From the NCBI RefSeq assembly GCF_001612785.1, contig NZ_BDBC01000010.1:310001-374000 (forward strand): DNA of 64,000 nucleotides. Reading direction: 5' to 3'. Shown one piece after another: positions 49,960 to 62,087 of the stretch. Source of the stretch: Nocardia beijingensis NBRC 16342. GTDB lineage: Bacteria; Actinomycetota; Actinomycetes; Mycobacteriales; Mycobacteriaceae. The position numbers and the translations under genes were made by a program. The stretch's first letter is position 1. Each line of letters begins with the position of its first letter. The notes under the pieces were generated by a model. The model did not search any database. It had not been told where the DNA came from and was given only the letters and a program-made list of their open reading frames with translations.

Positions 49960-51039
49960 TCAGGCCAGACGCCGCCGGAACGCCTCGGCGGACGCGCCGG
50001 TCGCCGGATCGACCGTGTGCACGCCCAGGTCGACGCCGTCCTCGGTGAGTTCGAGCACCATGAAACCCAGCTCGTGGTAGTTCTCGAAGAGCGCACCGTG
50101 GCCCGCGCTCGCCGCGAGCCGCGGCTCCGCGCCCACCGTTTTCGCGGCCGCACCCGACACGATCTGCCTGGTTCCCTTCGACTCCGTGGTGGGTTCCAGC
50201 ACTTGCAGCGAGTGATCGTGCCCGGACAGGATGAACTGGCAGCGCCCGATCACGTGGTCTTCGAAAAAGCGTTTCACGTGCACGCCGTTGATCGGTTCCA
50301 GCGAGAGACCCTCGTAGCGGCCCGCGTCCCCGTGCGGGCCGTTGTTGAGATACGGGTGGTGGGTGCAGGCGATCTTCCAGGTGGCGGGCGAGTCGGCGAT
50401 GGCGTGATCGAGCCAGTCGCGCTGCTCGTTCATGAACTGGCCGTCGACCGCCCAGTACGGCGAGAAGACCGGCGGCACGTAGGCCGCCAGCGGGTTGACG
50501 TCGAGGACGAAGAACTCGACGACGGGGTCGCGCTCCGGAATCCGCACCGAGTAGTAGCGGCTCGGCATCCACCAGCGCTGGGAGTTCGCGTGGTATTCCA
50601 CCTCGGCGTTGCCGCGCAGCAACCATCCGCCGTCACCGCCGAGAACCGAGCTGTTGTCGTGGTTGCCCAGCACCATCAGCCAGGGGAAGTCCAGTCCGGC
50701 GTTCGGGTTTTCGAACTTCTCGGTGAACTGGACGTCGACCGCGCTCTCGGGCCCGTGCTCGTAGATGTTGTCGCCGAGGCCCAAGGCCAGCGAGACGGGT
50801 TCGCGGCCGTGCAGCGCGCGCATGGCGTCGGCGACCGCCCACTGGGTGCGGGTGCCCGTGCCCGCGTCGCCGGTTACCAGCACTCGCACCCGGCGCTCGG
50901 CCGGGAAGGGGAACTTGGTGACGCCCTCGGCGACGGGTACCGCATGCGCGGGCGTGCGCCCGGCCAACGTGGTCCCGGCCGCGAGGGTGGCCGCACCGGC
51001 CAGGAACGTCCTGCGCCCGATCGTCTGGCTGCGGCTCAC
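49960..51039 (-). CDS. Tat-exported metallophosphoesterase (purple acid phosphatase-like)
   Basis: 359 aa from a GTG placed 4 nt after GGAGGA. The N-terminus IGRRTFLAGAATLAAG is a twin-arginine signal, so the enzyme should be exported folded. The calcineurin-type metal motifs appear in order: TGDAGTG, GLGDNIYEHG, LGNHDNSS, CTHHPYLNN and SGHDHSLQ. It hydrolyses a phosphoester outside the membrane. A pho-box could not be verified. Confidence 0.9.
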   Translation of the reverse strand: MSRSQTIGRRTFLAGAATLAAGTTLAGRTPAHAVPVAEGVTKFPFPAERRVRVLVTGDAGTGTRTQWAVADAMRALHGREPVSLALGLGDNIYEHGPESAVDVQFTEKFENPNAGLDFPWLMVLGNHDNSSVLGGDGGWLLRGNAEVEYHANSQRWWMPSRYYSVRIPERDPVVEFFVLDVNPLAAYVPPVFSPYWAVDGQFMNEQRDWLDHAIADSPATWKIACTHHPYLNNGPHGDAGRYEGLSLEPINGVHVKRFFEDHVIGRCQFILSGHDHSLQVLEPTTESKGTRQIVSGAAAKTVGAEPRLAASAGHGALFENYHELGFMVLELTEDGVDLGVHTVDPATGASAEAFRRRLA

Positions 51040-51115
51040 GCTGTCCTCCACGGTTTTCGGCGGCCCGGCTCGGCGGGCGTCCGCGCCGACCGGTGACCCG
51101 CGTGAGGGTAGCGGT

Positions 51116-52999
<1,884 letters not shown>

Positions 53000-53204
53000 C
53001 CTACGAGCGCACCGGCAGGGCGGTACCCGCGTGATTCGGCGTTCGCCCTGCTCGGCCGCCGAGTTGTCCCCATGTGGACAACTGAGACCCTCGCTTTCCG
53101 CCGCAGCGCGCCGACCTGCCGTTTCCTCCGCTCGAGCGGACTTCGCCGGGCCGCGGGCGCGATCGGGCGCTGTTATGTTGTCGCTCATGGCAAAAGGGAC
53201 AGGG

Positions 53205-54158
53205 ATGCGGGCGTACGCGGCGGTGCTCGGCGCCGTCGCCATGGCCGCCGGGATCACCGCGGCGATGCCTGCGGCGCGGGCGGAGACCTTCCCCGCCCGG
53301 TGCTCGGACGGCTGGGAGACCGCCACCGTGGTCGAAGGGGTCGGCAATCTGGAGAATCTCGATTCCGACGGGCGGGGCGGCTTCTACGTCACCGGCCTGA
53401 TGGACGGTTACCTGGGGCACGTCGACCGCGCGGGCCGGATGGAGAAGCTGGTCACGGACCTGTACCGCCCGGCGGGCGTGCGCGTCGCTGGGCGCTATGT
53501 CTACTTCCTCACCGGGGACGGGCTCAGCGAACCGCCGGGCACGCTCCAGCGCTACGACACCGAGACCGGCGCCGTCAGCGTCCTGCTCACCGGGTTGAAC
53601 GGGCCCAACGGCCTGCTGTTGCTGCGAGATGGCAGCCTGCTGTTCACCACGATCGGTCTCGGCGGGTCGAACGGGATCTCGCGCTACTGGCCGGACACGA
53701 ACGAGTACGAGCGGGATTGGTCGGTGCTTCCACCCGCCAACGGCCTCGCGCTGGCCGCCGACGGCGAATCCGTCTACGTCGACACCATGACGCTGCAGAT
53801 CCTGCGCGTCCGGCTGGACGATCCGGCGCACCCCACCGTCGTCTCCGGCATCCCGGACCTGGTCGCGCTGCCCGACGATATGGAGGCCACCAGGGCGGGC
53901 GCGCTGTTCGTGGCCGATCACGTGCTCGGCGCCGTCTATCAGGTGGACACCGCGACGGGCGCCACCTGCGCGATCATCACGGGCTTGATCAAGCCCGCTC
54001 CGGTGCGCAACCCGCCGGACGGCGCCACGTCGGTGCGCATCGACCGTGACGGGGACGCCTGGGCGCTGTTCGTCACCAGCATGGACGGCACGCTGCGCCG
54101 CATGCGCCCTCCGGCCGGGATCGACCTCACGCCCGCGACCCCGGGGCGGGCCGGATAG
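53205..54158 (+). CDS. Secreted beta-propeller protein (SMP-30/ScyD-like)
   Basis: 317 aa from an ATG preceded by AAAGGG. A signal peptide, MRAYAAVLGAVAMAAGITA, cleaves after AARA. The mature part has repeated propeller-type blades such as NLENLDSDGRGGFYVTGLMD, GPNGLLLLRDGSLLFTTIG and NGLALAADGESVYVDTM, as in SMP-30/gluconolactonase and strictosidine-synthase-like folds. Extracellular or periplasmic. Function unknown. Confidence 0.78.
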   Translation: MRAYAAVLGAVAMAAGITAAMPAARAETFPARCSDGWETATVVEGVGNLENLDSDGRGGFYVTGLMDGYLGHVDRAGRMEKLVTDLYRPAGVRVAGRYVYFLTGDGLSEPPGTLQRYDTETGAVSVLLTGLNGPNGLLLLRDGSLLFTTIGLGGSNGISRYWPDTNEYERDWSVLPPANGLALAADGESVYVDTMTLQILRVRLDDPAHPTVVSGIPDLVALPDDMEATRAGALFVADHVLGAVYQVDTATGATCAIITGLIKPAPVRNPPDGATSVRIDRDGDAWALFVTSMDGTLRRMRPPAGIDLTPATPGRAG

Positions 54159-54235
54159 CTCCGAACCCGCTCCGGCACACGACTGTCGCCGAGTTGTATC
54201 AGTGGCGGCCGCCCGGCAGAGGCTCGCGGACGCGG

Positions 54236-55015
54236 TCAGCGCAAGCGGTCGAGGACCTCGTCGTGCAGCAGACCGTTGGTGGCGATGGCGTCGCCGCCGT
54301 GCGGACCGGGTGCACCGTCCAGCGCGGAGAAACGCCCGCCCGCCTCACGGACGAGGATGTCGAGGGCGGCGAGGTCCCACAAGGAGACCTCCGGTTCCGT
54401 CGCGATGTCGACGGCGCCTTCGGCGAGCAGGCAGTAATTGAGGAAGTCGCCGTAGCCGCGAACACGCCAGACGTCGTCGGTCAGGGCGATGAACTGCTCG
54501 CGCAGGTCGCGGTCACGCCACCCGGACAGACTGGAGAACGCCAAACTCGCCGCGCTCAGCTCACCGACGGCGGACACCGAGATCCGCCGTTCCTGCCCTT
54601 CGAAGCTCGACCACGCCCCGGCTCCCGCCGCCGCCCACCAGCGCCGTGCCAGAGCGGGCGCGCTCACCACGCCCACGACCGGCGCGCCGTCCTCCAGCAA
54701 CGCGATCAACGTCGCCCAGACGGGCACTCCGCGCACGAAGTTCTTCGTGCCGTCGATCGGGTCGACCACCCATTGCCTGCCACTGAACTCGGCGGCGCCG
54801 CCGAATTCCTCACCCAGCACCGCGTCGTCCGGTCTGGCTTCGGCCAGCGCCTGCCGGATAGCCCGCTCGACCGCAAGATCGGCGTCCGACACCGGCGTCA
54901 GATCCGGTTTCGCGTCGACTTTCAGATCCAGCGCACCGAAGCGAGCCCGCGTGATCTCGTCGGCGACGTCGGCAAGCCGCAGGGCGAGTTCGAGATCGGA
55001 GGAATACACAGCCAC
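54236..55015 (-). CDS. hisN: Inositol-monophosphatase-family phosphatase, probably histidinol-phosphatase
   Basis: 259 aa from a GTG. GEEFGG, the metal motif [16 protein letters not shown], and [17 protein letters not shown] are the three family signatures. The subfamily pattern fits actinobacterial HisN, which dephosphorylates histidinol phosphate in histidine synthesis. Other his genes are not in the window, so another phosphomonoester substrate is possible. Cytosolic, Mg-dependent. Confidence 0.82.
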   Translation of the reverse strand: MAVYSSDLELALRLADVADEITRARFGALDLKVDAKPDLTPVSDADLAVERAIRQALAEARPDDAVLGEEFGGAAEFSGRQWVVDPIDGTKNFVRGVPVWATLIALLEDGAPVVGVVSAPALARRWWAAAGAGAWSSFEGQERRISVSAVGELSAASLAFSSLSGWRDRDLREQFIALTDDVWRVRGYGDFLNYCLLAEGAVDIATEPEVSLWDLAALDILVREAGGRFSALDGAPGPHGGDAIATNGLLHDEVLDRLR

Positions 55016-55367
55016 GCCCCGCACCCTATCGGCCCGCCCGCTCACCGCCTCTTCGTCCCGCCGCGCCCGGAAGCACAACCGCGTGTATATCTCCGGCCCA
55101 CCTGTCCCCGCCTCCACTGCCGGGCCGACGGACCACAGCGCTCCCACGCGTGATACGGGAAGGACCGGGGCTGCGGCTCCGGTCGCGAGTCCTCGCGATC
55201 CCGTCTCGGCGCGAGATGCCCCCTCGCGCTGCCGCCGAGCACGCGCACAGCCGAGGCGGTGCCCCTCGCGCCCGGCGGCGCCGCCGTACCGCGCCCACCG
55301 CCGCAGTCGGCAACGGCTCGCGGTGCCGCCGTCACCGTGCCGACGATGATCGTCACCGATCCCGACC

Positions 55368-55964
55368 TCACCCCACAGCTTCCAGCGACCGCGCCGCGGC
55401 CAACGCGGTCGCCCACCAGTGCAGTTGGTCGAGCATCGCCGTCGCGGCCGCCGCGGGCTCCTCGGGCTCCCTCAGCCGGCCCTCGTCGTCGAAGAGCAGG
55501 TAGTAGCGCGGGAACGACACGTAGTTGCGCACGGTGTGCGCGTTGAGCTCGTTGAAGATCTGCCGCAGGTGCTCGATGGCGAGCAGGCCGCCGGAGGCTC
55601 CGCTGTAGCCGACGAAACCGATCGCCTTCGCGTCCCACTGGGTGAAGTGCCAGTCGATGACGGCTTTGAGGGACGCGGGGATGCTGCGGTTGTAGTCGGG
55701 AGTGACGATGACGAAGGCGTCGGCCGCCGAGAGCCTGCGGGTCAGGTCGGTCATCCCTTCGGGCCGCTGCGGGTCCGGGTCCAGCGCCGGGGGCACCGCG
55801 GGCAGTTCCAGCGGAATCCGCGCCTCGGCCAAGTCGATGACGTCCACCTCGAACGAACCGTGCCGCCGCGCCTGCTCAGCGAACCACGCGGCCACGACCG
55901 GCCCGAAACGTCCCTCGCGAACGCTGCCGATGATCACCGCGAGCTTCAGTGGGGCGTTGGACAT
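55368..55964 (-). CDS. NADPH-dependent FMN reductase
   Basis: 198 aa flavodoxin-like fold. [18 protein letters not shown] at the start, [19 protein letters not shown], and [18 protein letters not shown] are typical of the NADPH-dependent FMN/azo-reductase family. A strong ribosome binding site, AGGAGGAAA, precedes the ATG. Divergent from an MmyB-type regulator, which probably controls it. Confidence 0.92.
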   Translation of the reverse strand: MSNAPLKLAVIIGSVREGRFGPVVAAWFAEQARRHGSFEVDVIDLAEARIPLELPAVPPALDPDPQRPEGMTDLTRRLSAADAFVIVTPDYNRSIPASLKAVIDWHFTQWDAKAIGFVGYSGASGGLLAIEHLRQIFNELNAHTVRNYVSFPRYYLLFDDEGRLREPEEPAAAATAMLDQLHWWATALAAARSLEAVG

Positions 55965-56106
55965 GCTTTCCTCCTAGAGATCACGAAGCGGCCCGGCCGG
56001 GCCGTCCATCTCAATCTGCTGCCGGGCGCGCGGCGCAGGGAGACCGCCGTAAGAGTGGTAGTGGCAGGGATACCCTCAGGGCGTTCGGCCTTGTTAGCTT
56101 CGTAGG

Positions 56107-56967
56107 GTGAGCGACAACGAATTGGGGCTGTTCCTGCGCACCCGCCGCGAAGCGGTGACGCCTGCCCAAGTCGGCCTGCCCACCGGAGCGCGGCGGCGCA
56201 CCCCCGGCCTGCGCCGCGCCGAGCTGGCCACGTTGGCCGGTGTGAGCGTGGAGTACATCACCCGCCTCGAGCAGGGCCGCGACCGGCGTCCCTCGCCCTC
56301 GGTGCTGTCCGCGCTGGCGGACGCGTTGCGTTTGAGCCCCGCCGAGCGCGTGCACCTGCATCGGCTGAGCAAGTCGGTGGACAGCGGCTTCACCTGCATG
56401 GGCGACGCGCAGCCGCTGCGCGAGGTGCGGCCGACGGTGCGCGCCATCCTGGACCGGCTCGAGCCGACGCCCGCGGTGGTGGTCAACCGTCTCACCGAGG
56501 TGCTGGCGCACACCGGCGCCTACCACCGGCTGATGGCGCCGACCGGACTCTTCGACGGACCCCATACCCCGCCCAACCTGGCACGTTTCGTCTTCCGCGC
56601 GTCCGGGGCCCGCGATGTCTACCCGGATTGGGAGCACGTCGCCGACGAGACCGTCGCCACGTTGAAACAGGGACCGTTCCGCGCCGACGCGCACATCGCC
56701 GCGCTCGCCGACGAACTCACCGTCACCGTCGGCCCGGCGTTCACCGACCGGGTGGAGACCGTGCCGAGCTTGGCCGCAGCCTCCGGCATCACCCGGCTGG
56801 CCCACCCCGAAGCCGGATCGCTGCGCTTGGCCTACGAGTTCCTCGACCTCTCCGCCGATGACGACCAGCGCGTGATCGTCTATCTGCCGGCCGACGAGGC
56901 CACCGCCGCGGCCCTCGACGCGCTCACCGGACGCCGTCCCGGAGGACTGCGCGCCGTCTCGGGCTGA
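56107..56967 (+). CDS. XRE-family regulator with an MmyB-like ligand domain
   Basis: 286 aa from a GTG. HTH RRAELATLAGVSVEYITRLE within residues 5-75, then the MmyB-type ligand domain (VVVNRLTEVLAHTGAYHRLM, VYPDWEHVADETVATLK). It is divergent from the FMN reductase gene, its likely target. The 142-nt gap between them holds both promoters. Confidence 0.92.
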   Translation: MSDNELGLFLRTRREAVTPAQVGLPTGARRRTPGLRRAELATLAGVSVEYITRLEQGRDRRPSPSVLSALADALRLSPAERVHLHRLSKSVDSGFTCMGDAQPLREVRPTVRAILDRLEPTPAVVVNRLTEVLAHTGAYHRLMAPTGLFDGPHTPPNLARFVFRASGARDVYPDWEHVADETVATLKQGPFRADAHIAALADELTVTVGPAFTDRVETVPSLAAASGITRLAHPEAGSLRLAYEFLDLSADDDQRVIVYLPADEATAAALDALTGRRPGGLRAVSG

Positions 56968-57537
56968 ACCGCAGCACAGCATGTGGGCCTCCGGGGGTCG
57001 CCACGTCCGGCGGATGTGCGGATGACGATCCAGCCGGTGACTCTCGCAGGGGTGGCAGCACCGCAGAGCTACCGGACTGCGCAGCGGTCCACCAGCCCCC
57101 GGCGGTCCGGCCGCCGCTTCGGCTCGGAATCGCCTCGGCCACAGTTCGCCGAGCCGAGTGCAGGCGCTTTCGGCGGCAGTGACCCGCGACGGAACGAGTG
57201 GAGTTCGCCACACTGTCCGCCGCGCCGCGAATCCGTCCGCCCGGCAAGACGACTGATCAGGCACAACCGGCGTCCACGTGCGCGGACGAACCAGACCTCC
57301 GCCGCGAATTCCAAACACCAACTGCGCCAAGCGCGGTCGCCGTTTATGGTGGAAACCCATGAGGCGTCCGTCACAGCGCACCGACCCGGCCCGCGATGGC
57401 CTGCGAGCGTTCGGCGTCCCGGTGATCCGCCCACCCGGCCCGCGCGCGGCGCGAGCCGCCCGCGCCGACGCCGTCCCCGGTCATCACGCGCGCACTCGTG
57501 TGCTGCGGCCGGAGCGGGGCAGCTAGGCTTGACGATC
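56968..57537. other. Intergenic stretch upstream of prfB
   Basis: About 570 nt without a supported gene. It must hold the promoter of the prfB-mscS cluster. Confidence 0.5.
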
Positions 57538-58653
57538 GTGCATCCTGACGTTTCCGCTGATCTCGCCGAACTCGACGCCACCCTCAAGACGGTCGAGTCG
57601 GTCCTCGACATCGACGAGCTGCGCCGTCGTATCGACGAGCTCGAACATCAGGCCGCCGACCCCGACCTGTGGAACGACCAGGACCACGCCCAGCGGGTCA
57701 CCAGTGAGCTGTCGCACGCACAGGGCGAGTTGCGCCGGGTGGAGGAGCTGCGCCAGCGGCTCGACGACCTGCCGGTGCTGTACGAACTGGCGGAAGAGGA
57801 AGAGGGCGAGGCCAGGACCAACGCGCTCGCCGAGGCCGACGCCGAGCGCGCCGCGCTGCGCAGCGACGTGGAGGCGATGGAGGTTCGCACGCTGCTGTCG
57901 GGCGAGTACGACAAGCGCGACGCATTGGTGAACATCCGCTCCGGCGCCGGCGGCGTCGACGCCGCCGACTGGGCCGAGATGCTCATGCGCATGTACATCC
58001 GCTGGGCCGACCGGCACAACTACTCGGTGGAGGTCTACGACACCTCTTATGCCGAGGAGGCGGGCATCAAGAGCGCCACCTTCGCGGTGAAGACGCCCTA
58101 CGCCTACGGCACGCTGTCGGTCGAGATGGGCACGCACCGGCTGGTGCGGATCAGCCCGTTCGACAACCAGGGCCGCCGCCAGACCTCCTTCGCCGAGGTC
58201 GAGGTGCTGCCAGTGGTCGAGACGACCGACCACATCGAGGTGCCCGAGACGGAGATCCGCGTCGACGTGTACCGCTCTTCGGGCCCCGGCGGCCAGAGCG
58301 TCAACACCACCGACTCGGCGGTCCGCATCACCCACCTGCCCACCGGCATCGTGGTCACCTGCCAGAACGAGAAATCGCAGCTGCAGAACAAGATCTCGGC
58401 GATGCGCGTGCTGCAGGCCAAGCTGCTGGAGCGCAAGCGGCAGGAAGAGCGCGCCGAGATGGACGCGCTGAAGACCAACGAGGGCGCGTCCTGGGGCAAT
58501 CAGATGCGCTCCTACGTGCTGCACCCCTATCAGATGGTCAAGGACCTGCGGACGAACTACGAGGTCAACAACCCGTCGGCGGTGCTCGACGGCGATATCG
58601 ACGGGTTCATCGAGTCGGGGATCCGCTGGCGAATGCGAGAGCAGGGTAGCTAG
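57538..58653 (+). CDS. prfB: Peptide chain release factor 2
   Basis: 371 aa from a GTG. The stop-codon-reading tripeptide SPF is at 206-208, and the peptidyl-transferase GGQ at 251-253 in [12 protein letters not shown]2 releases proteins at UGA and UAA. The gene is a single frame with no programmed +1 shift, as in other actinobacteria. mscS follows with no gap. Confidence 0.97.
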   Translation: MHPDVSADLAELDATLKTVESVLDIDELRRRIDELEHQAADPDLWNDQDHAQRVTSELSHAQGELRRVEELRQRLDDLPVLYELAEEEEGEARTNALAEADAERAALRSDVEAMEVRTLLSGEYDKRDALVNIRSGAGGVDAADWAEMLMRMYIRWADRHNYSVEVYDTSYAEEAGIKSATFAVKTPYAYGTLSVEMGTHRLVRISPFDNQGRRQTSFAEVEVLPVVETTDHIEVPETEIRVDVYRSSGPGGQSVNTTDSAVRITHLPTGIVVTCQNEKSQLQNKISAMRVLQAKLLERKRQEERAEMDALKTNEGASWGNQMRSYVLHPYQMVKDLRTNYEVNNPSAVLDGDIDGFIESGIRWRMREQGS

Positions 58654-59514
58654 ATGAATGTCGCGGGCGTCCAGGCGATCGCTTCCACCGGTTTCACGAC
58701 GTGGCTACGCGGTTCGGGCCTGGAGATCGTGCTGCTCATCCTCGGCGCCATCCTGTTCAGCCGGTTCGCCACCTACGTGCGGGACCGGGTCACCCGCAGG
58801 ATCGACGCCGGATTCCGCAGCAGCGACGCGCTGGTGCGCACCGAGGCCGCCAAGCACCGGCACGCGCTGGCGCAGGTGATCACCTGGGTGGTGCTGACCA
58901 TCGTCTACGTGCTGATCACCATGGAGGTGCTGCGGCGCCTCGGCTTCGCCGTCACCGGATTGGTCGCGCCCGCCGCGGTGCTCGGCGCCGCGCTCGGTTT
59001 CGGCGCGCAGCGCATCGTGCAGGACATCCTCGCCGGATTCTTCCTGATCACCGAGCGGCAGTACGGATTCGGCGATGTGGTCCGCATCGCGGTGACCGGC
59101 GCCGCGGAGCAGGCGGAAGGTACGGTCGAGGACGTCACGCTGCGGATCACCACGTTGCGCAACGCCGATGGTGAAGTGATCACGGTGCCCAACGGCCAGA
59201 TCGTGAAGGTCACGAACCTGTCGAAGGATTGGGCGCGCGCCGCGATCGACGTGCCGGTGGCCGCGAGCGCCGACATCACCAGGGTCAACGAGATCCTGCA
59301 CGAGGTGGGCGCGAAGGCGTACGAGGACGTTCGCCTGAAGCCGCTGCTGCTCGACGAGCCCACCGTCATGGGTGTGGAAGACCTGACCGTCGACCAGATG
59401 AACATCCGAATGGTTGCCCGGACGTTGCCGGGCAAGCAGTTCGACGTCGGACGCGAGCTGCGGGTACGAATCGCCGCAGCGCTGCGCCGGGAGGGAATCA
59501 GTGAGACCACGTAA
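58654..59514 (+). CDS. MscS-family mechanosensitive channel
   Basis: 286 aa. Three N-terminal hydrophobic segments are present. Helix 3 and beta domain follow the MscS pattern: GLVAPAAVLGAALGFGAQRI, VQDILAGFFLITERQYGFGD and TTLRNADGEVITVPNGQIVK. It relieves osmotic stress in the inner membrane. The ATG immediately follows the prfB stop, so translation is coupled. This prfB-mscS-ftsE order is common in actinobacteria. Confidence 0.92.
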   Translation: MNVAGVQAIASTGFTTWLRGSGLEIVLLILGAILFSRFATYVRDRVTRRIDAGFRSSDALVRTEAAKHRHALAQVITWVVLTIVYVLITMEVLRRLGFAVTGLVAPAAVLGAALGFGAQRIVQDILAGFFLITERQYGFGDVVRIAVTGAAEQAEGTVEDVTLRITTLRNADGEVITVPNGQIVKVTNLSKDWARAAIDVPVAASADITRVNEILHEVGAKAYEDVRLKPLLLDEPTVMGVEDLTVDQMNIRMVARTLPGKQFDVGRELRVRIAAALRREGISETT

Positions 59515-59656
59515 ATCCACGGCGATCCTGATGGCAACTTGGGTCGCCACGTTCGTGCTGTACGTATTCGTGAAACCCGACGAGACGACCACCGCTCCGG
59601 CCACCCTGGTCAACGCGGTGCCCGCCGCGATGTTCACCGACTCGTCCGAGCGCTGA
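59501..59656 (+). CDS. Small single-helix membrane protein, 51 aa
   Basis: GTG start behind a very good GGAGGGA site, overlapping the end of mscS by 14 nt. A helix, [19 protein letters not shown], is followed by a Thr/Pro/Ala-rich extracytoplasmic tail. It resembles in place and type the small protein encoded between mscS and ftsE in mycobacteria, though it is shorter. Function unknown. Confidence 0.65.
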   Translation: MRPRKSTAILMATWVATFVLYVFVKPDETTTAPATLVNAVPAAMFTDSSER

Positions 59657-59741
59657 GCCGAGCGGGACGGACCGGGCGCCGCACTGTCACCCACGGTTGA
59701 CAACGCAGGCCGCGCGTGGTTGCTGGTTACACTGGCTCCCC

Positions 59742-60431
59742 GTGATAACCATGCGGAACGTGACCAAGTCGTACAAGACCTCGACGCGACCCGCGCTGGA
59801 CAACATCACCGTCGATGTGGGCAAGGGCGAGTTCGTCTTCATCATCGGACCGTCCGGCTCGGGCAAGTCGACCTTCATGCGCTTGTTGCTGAAGGAGGAG
59901 ACGCCGACGGCGGGCGAGATCAGAGTGGCCGATTTCCGGGTGGACCGCTTACCCGGCCGCAAGGTGCCCAAGTTGCGCCAGCGGATCGGGTGCGTATTCC
60001 AGGACTTCCGGCTGCTGCAGCAGAAGACCGTGTACCAGAACGTCGCGTTCGCGCTGGAGGTCATCGGCAAGCGGCGCCAGTTCATCGACCGCACGGTTCC
60101 CGAGGTGCTCGACATGGTCGGTCTCGGCGGCAAGGCCGACCGGCTGCCGACCGAGCTCTCCGGTGGTGAACAGCAGCGCGTCGCGATCGCGCGGGCCTTC
60201 GTGAACCGGCCGCTGGTGCTGCTGGCCGACGAACCGACCGGCAACCTCGATCCCGACACCAGCGCCGACATCATGATGCTGCTGGAGCGGATCAACCGCA
60301 TCGGCACCACGGTGGTGATGGCCACCCACGACAACCACATCGTCGACGCGATGCGCAGGCGGGTGGTCGAGCTCGACCACGGCCGCCTGGTGCGGGACGA
60401 GGCGACCGGCGTGTACGGGGTGGGCCGGTAA
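59742..60431 (+). CDS. ftsE: Cell division ATP-binding protein FtsE
   Basis: 229 aa from a GTG, matching actinobacterial FtsE in length. Walker [10 protein letters not shown] (K42), ABC signature [15 protein letters not shown] and Walker [12 protein letters not shown] are present. With FtsX it forms an ABC-like complex that activates peptidoglycan hydrolases at the septum. Its stop overlaps the ftsX start (TAATG). Confidence 0.97.
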   Translation: MITMRNVTKSYKTSTRPALDNITVDVGKGEFVFIIGPSGSGKSTFMRLLLKEETPTAGEIRVADFRVDRLPGRKVPKLRQRIGCVFQDFRLLQQKTVYQNVAFALEVIGKRRQFIDRTVPEVLDMVGLGGKADRLPTELSGGEQQRVAIARAFVNRPLVLLADEPTGNLDPDTSADIMMLLERINRIGTTVVMATHDNHIVDAMRRRVVELDHGRLVRDEATGVYGVGR

Positions 60432-61336
60432 TGCGCGCGAGCTTCCTTTTCGGCGAGGTCTTCGCGGGCCTGCGCCGCAACGTCACGATGACCATCGCGA
60501 TGATCCTGACCACCGCGGTCTCGCTCACCATGCTCGGTGGCGGCCTGCTCGCGGTGCGCATCGCGGACAAGACCGAGCAGTACTTCCTGGACCGGCTCGA
60601 GGTGCGGCTGTATCTCACCGAGGACGTCTCGGCCAACGACCCGGACTGCTCGCTGGACCCGTGCCGCTCGCTCATGGCCGATCTCAAAGCCACCGGCGGC
60701 GTCGAATCGGTCCAGTTCCTCAACCGGGAGGAAGCGGTCCGCGAGGCCAAGGAGAAGACCTTCAAGGATCAGCCCGAGTTGGCCAAGTACGTCAGCGAGA
60801 CGCCGCTGCCGGCGTCGCTGCGGGTCAAGATGGAGAACGCGGAACTCTATCCGACGATCTACGAGAAGTTCTACGACCGCCCCGGCGTCGGCATGGTGCG
60901 CAACGACAAGGACATCGTCGACCGGCTGGTCAGCCTGTTCGACGGGTTGCGCAACGCGGCGTTCGGCCTGGCCGTGCTGCAAGCGCTGGCCGCGGTGATG
61001 CTGATCGCGAACATGGTGCAGATCGCCGCGTTCACCCGGCGCACCGAGGTCGGCATCATGCGGTTGGTCGGCGCGACCCGCTGGTACACCCAGTTGCCGT
61101 TCCTGCTCGAGGCCGTGGTCGCCGCGCTGGCCGGATCGGTGCTCGCGATGCTCGGCCTGCTCATCGCCCGTCCGCTGGTGATCGACCGCGCTCTCGGCGA
61201 CCTGTTCGCCAGCAAGGTCTTCCCGCGCATCACCGGCGACGACATCGCGATGACCGCGCTGGTCATCGCCCCGGTCGGCATCGTCTTCGCGGCCATCACG
61301 GCCTACGCGACGCTGCGGTACTACGTGCGCGAGTGA
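60431..61336 (+). CDS. ftsX: Cell division protein FtsX
   Basis: 301 aa. Four hydrophobic segments: one near residue 30 (MTIAMILTTAVSLTMLGGG) and three in the C-terminal half (AVLQALAAVMLIANMVQIAA and later). The extracytoplasmic domain between the first two has Cys residues (DPDCSLDPC). It partners FtsE. A hairpin lies 7 nt after the stop. Confidence 0.97.
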   Translation: MRASFLFGEVFAGLRRNVTMTIAMILTTAVSLTMLGGGLLAVRIADKTEQYFLDRLEVRLYLTEDVSANDPDCSLDPCRSLMADLKATGGVESVQFLNREEAVREAKEKTFKDQPELAKYVSETPLPASLRVKMENAELYPTIYEKFYDRPGVGMVRNDKDIVDRLVSLFDGLRNAAFGLAVLQALAAVMLIANMVQIAAFTRRTEVGIMRLVGATRWYTQLPFLLEAVVAALAGSVLAMLGLLIARPLVIDRALGDLFASKVFPRITGDDIAMTALVIAPVGIVFAAITAYATLRYYVRE

Positions 61337-61343
61337 TCATCGG

Positions 61344-61371
61344 GGGCCGGTGGCGTCTGCGCCACCGGCCC
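61344..61371 (+). terminator. Terminator-like hairpin after ftsX
   Basis: GGGCCGGTGGCG and its exact complement form a 12-bp stem with a 4-nt loop, 7 nt after the ftsX stop codon. No T-run. Confidence 0.7.
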
Positions 61372-61463
61372 GGACGAATCACCGTCGAGCTCGTGCACGC
61401 GGGGACGATCGCGGGCAGCGCCGCACCGCGACAAGTTCTATGCGCGGCGTCGGTCGCGGGCCT

Positions 61464-62087
61464 TCACAGCACGAGATCGGTGAGCTGGTCCCAGTCGAGC
61501 TGAATCCGGATCGGCAGGTCGACGGCGAAGGCGGTCTGCGGTTTCAAGACGCGGGCGAGCCGGTAATGCCCCACACTGTGGTCGAGGCCGTAGGTCTCGA
61601 TGGCGGTCACTTCGGTGTCCGACACGCTGACCAGCCAGTACCAGGGGATCCCGGCAGCGGCGTATTCGCCCATTTTCTCGAGCCGGTCCGTTTTGACATG
61701 GCTGGGCGAGATGATCTCGACGGCGATCTTCAGATGGCGTGCGGGCATCGGTCGCACATCCGCCGGCACGCACTCGAACAGCGCGATGTCAGGACGCCGA
61801 ATCGTCGCCCGGGGCACTTCCCAGAGCACCACGTCGAAGTCGTGGTTGGCGTCCAGACAGGCCGACGGATCCTCGGCCATGTATTCACGAGCCGCCGATT
61901 CCAGCATTGCCAGCAGCCGGTGTACGGCTTTCTGATGCGCCCTACTCGGTGATTCGCAACGAACCGCATCCCCGTTCACCACCTCGACCAAGCGGCAGAA
62001 CTCTTCGGGAAGCTCGCGCCAGATGTCGACCGTGATCGGCTCCGGCTGCACATTGTCCGGCCGCGCCCAGTCGAAGATCGCTGACAT
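61464..62087 (-). CDS. Uma2-family (DUF820) PD-(D/E)XK nuclease-fold protein
   Basis: 207 aa. CRLVEVVNGDAVRCESPS, RRPDIALFE and KIAVEIISPSHVKTDRLEKM follow the Uma2 pattern of the restriction-endonuclease-like fold. YAAAGIPWYWLVSVSD completes the core. The family is widespread in actinobacteria and cyanobacteria and of unclear cellular role. The ATG at 62087 fits family length. Convergent with ftsX. Confidence 0.87.
   Translation of the reverse strand: MSAIFDWARPDNVQPEPITVDIWRELPEEFCRLVEVVNGDAVRCESPSRAHQKAVHRLLAMLESAAREYMAEDPSACLDANHDFDVVLWEVPRATIRRPDIALFECVPADVRPMPARHLKIAVEIISPSHVKTDRLEKMGEYAAAGIPWYWLVSVSDTEVTAIETYGLDHSVGHYRLARVLKPQTAFAVDLPIRIQLDWDQLTDLVL

Noticed and set aside
57538-57640. 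Programmed +1 frameshift in prfB
   Set aside because: The gene is one continuous frame from its GTG; no internal UGA or frameshift site is seen, as expected in actinobacteria.
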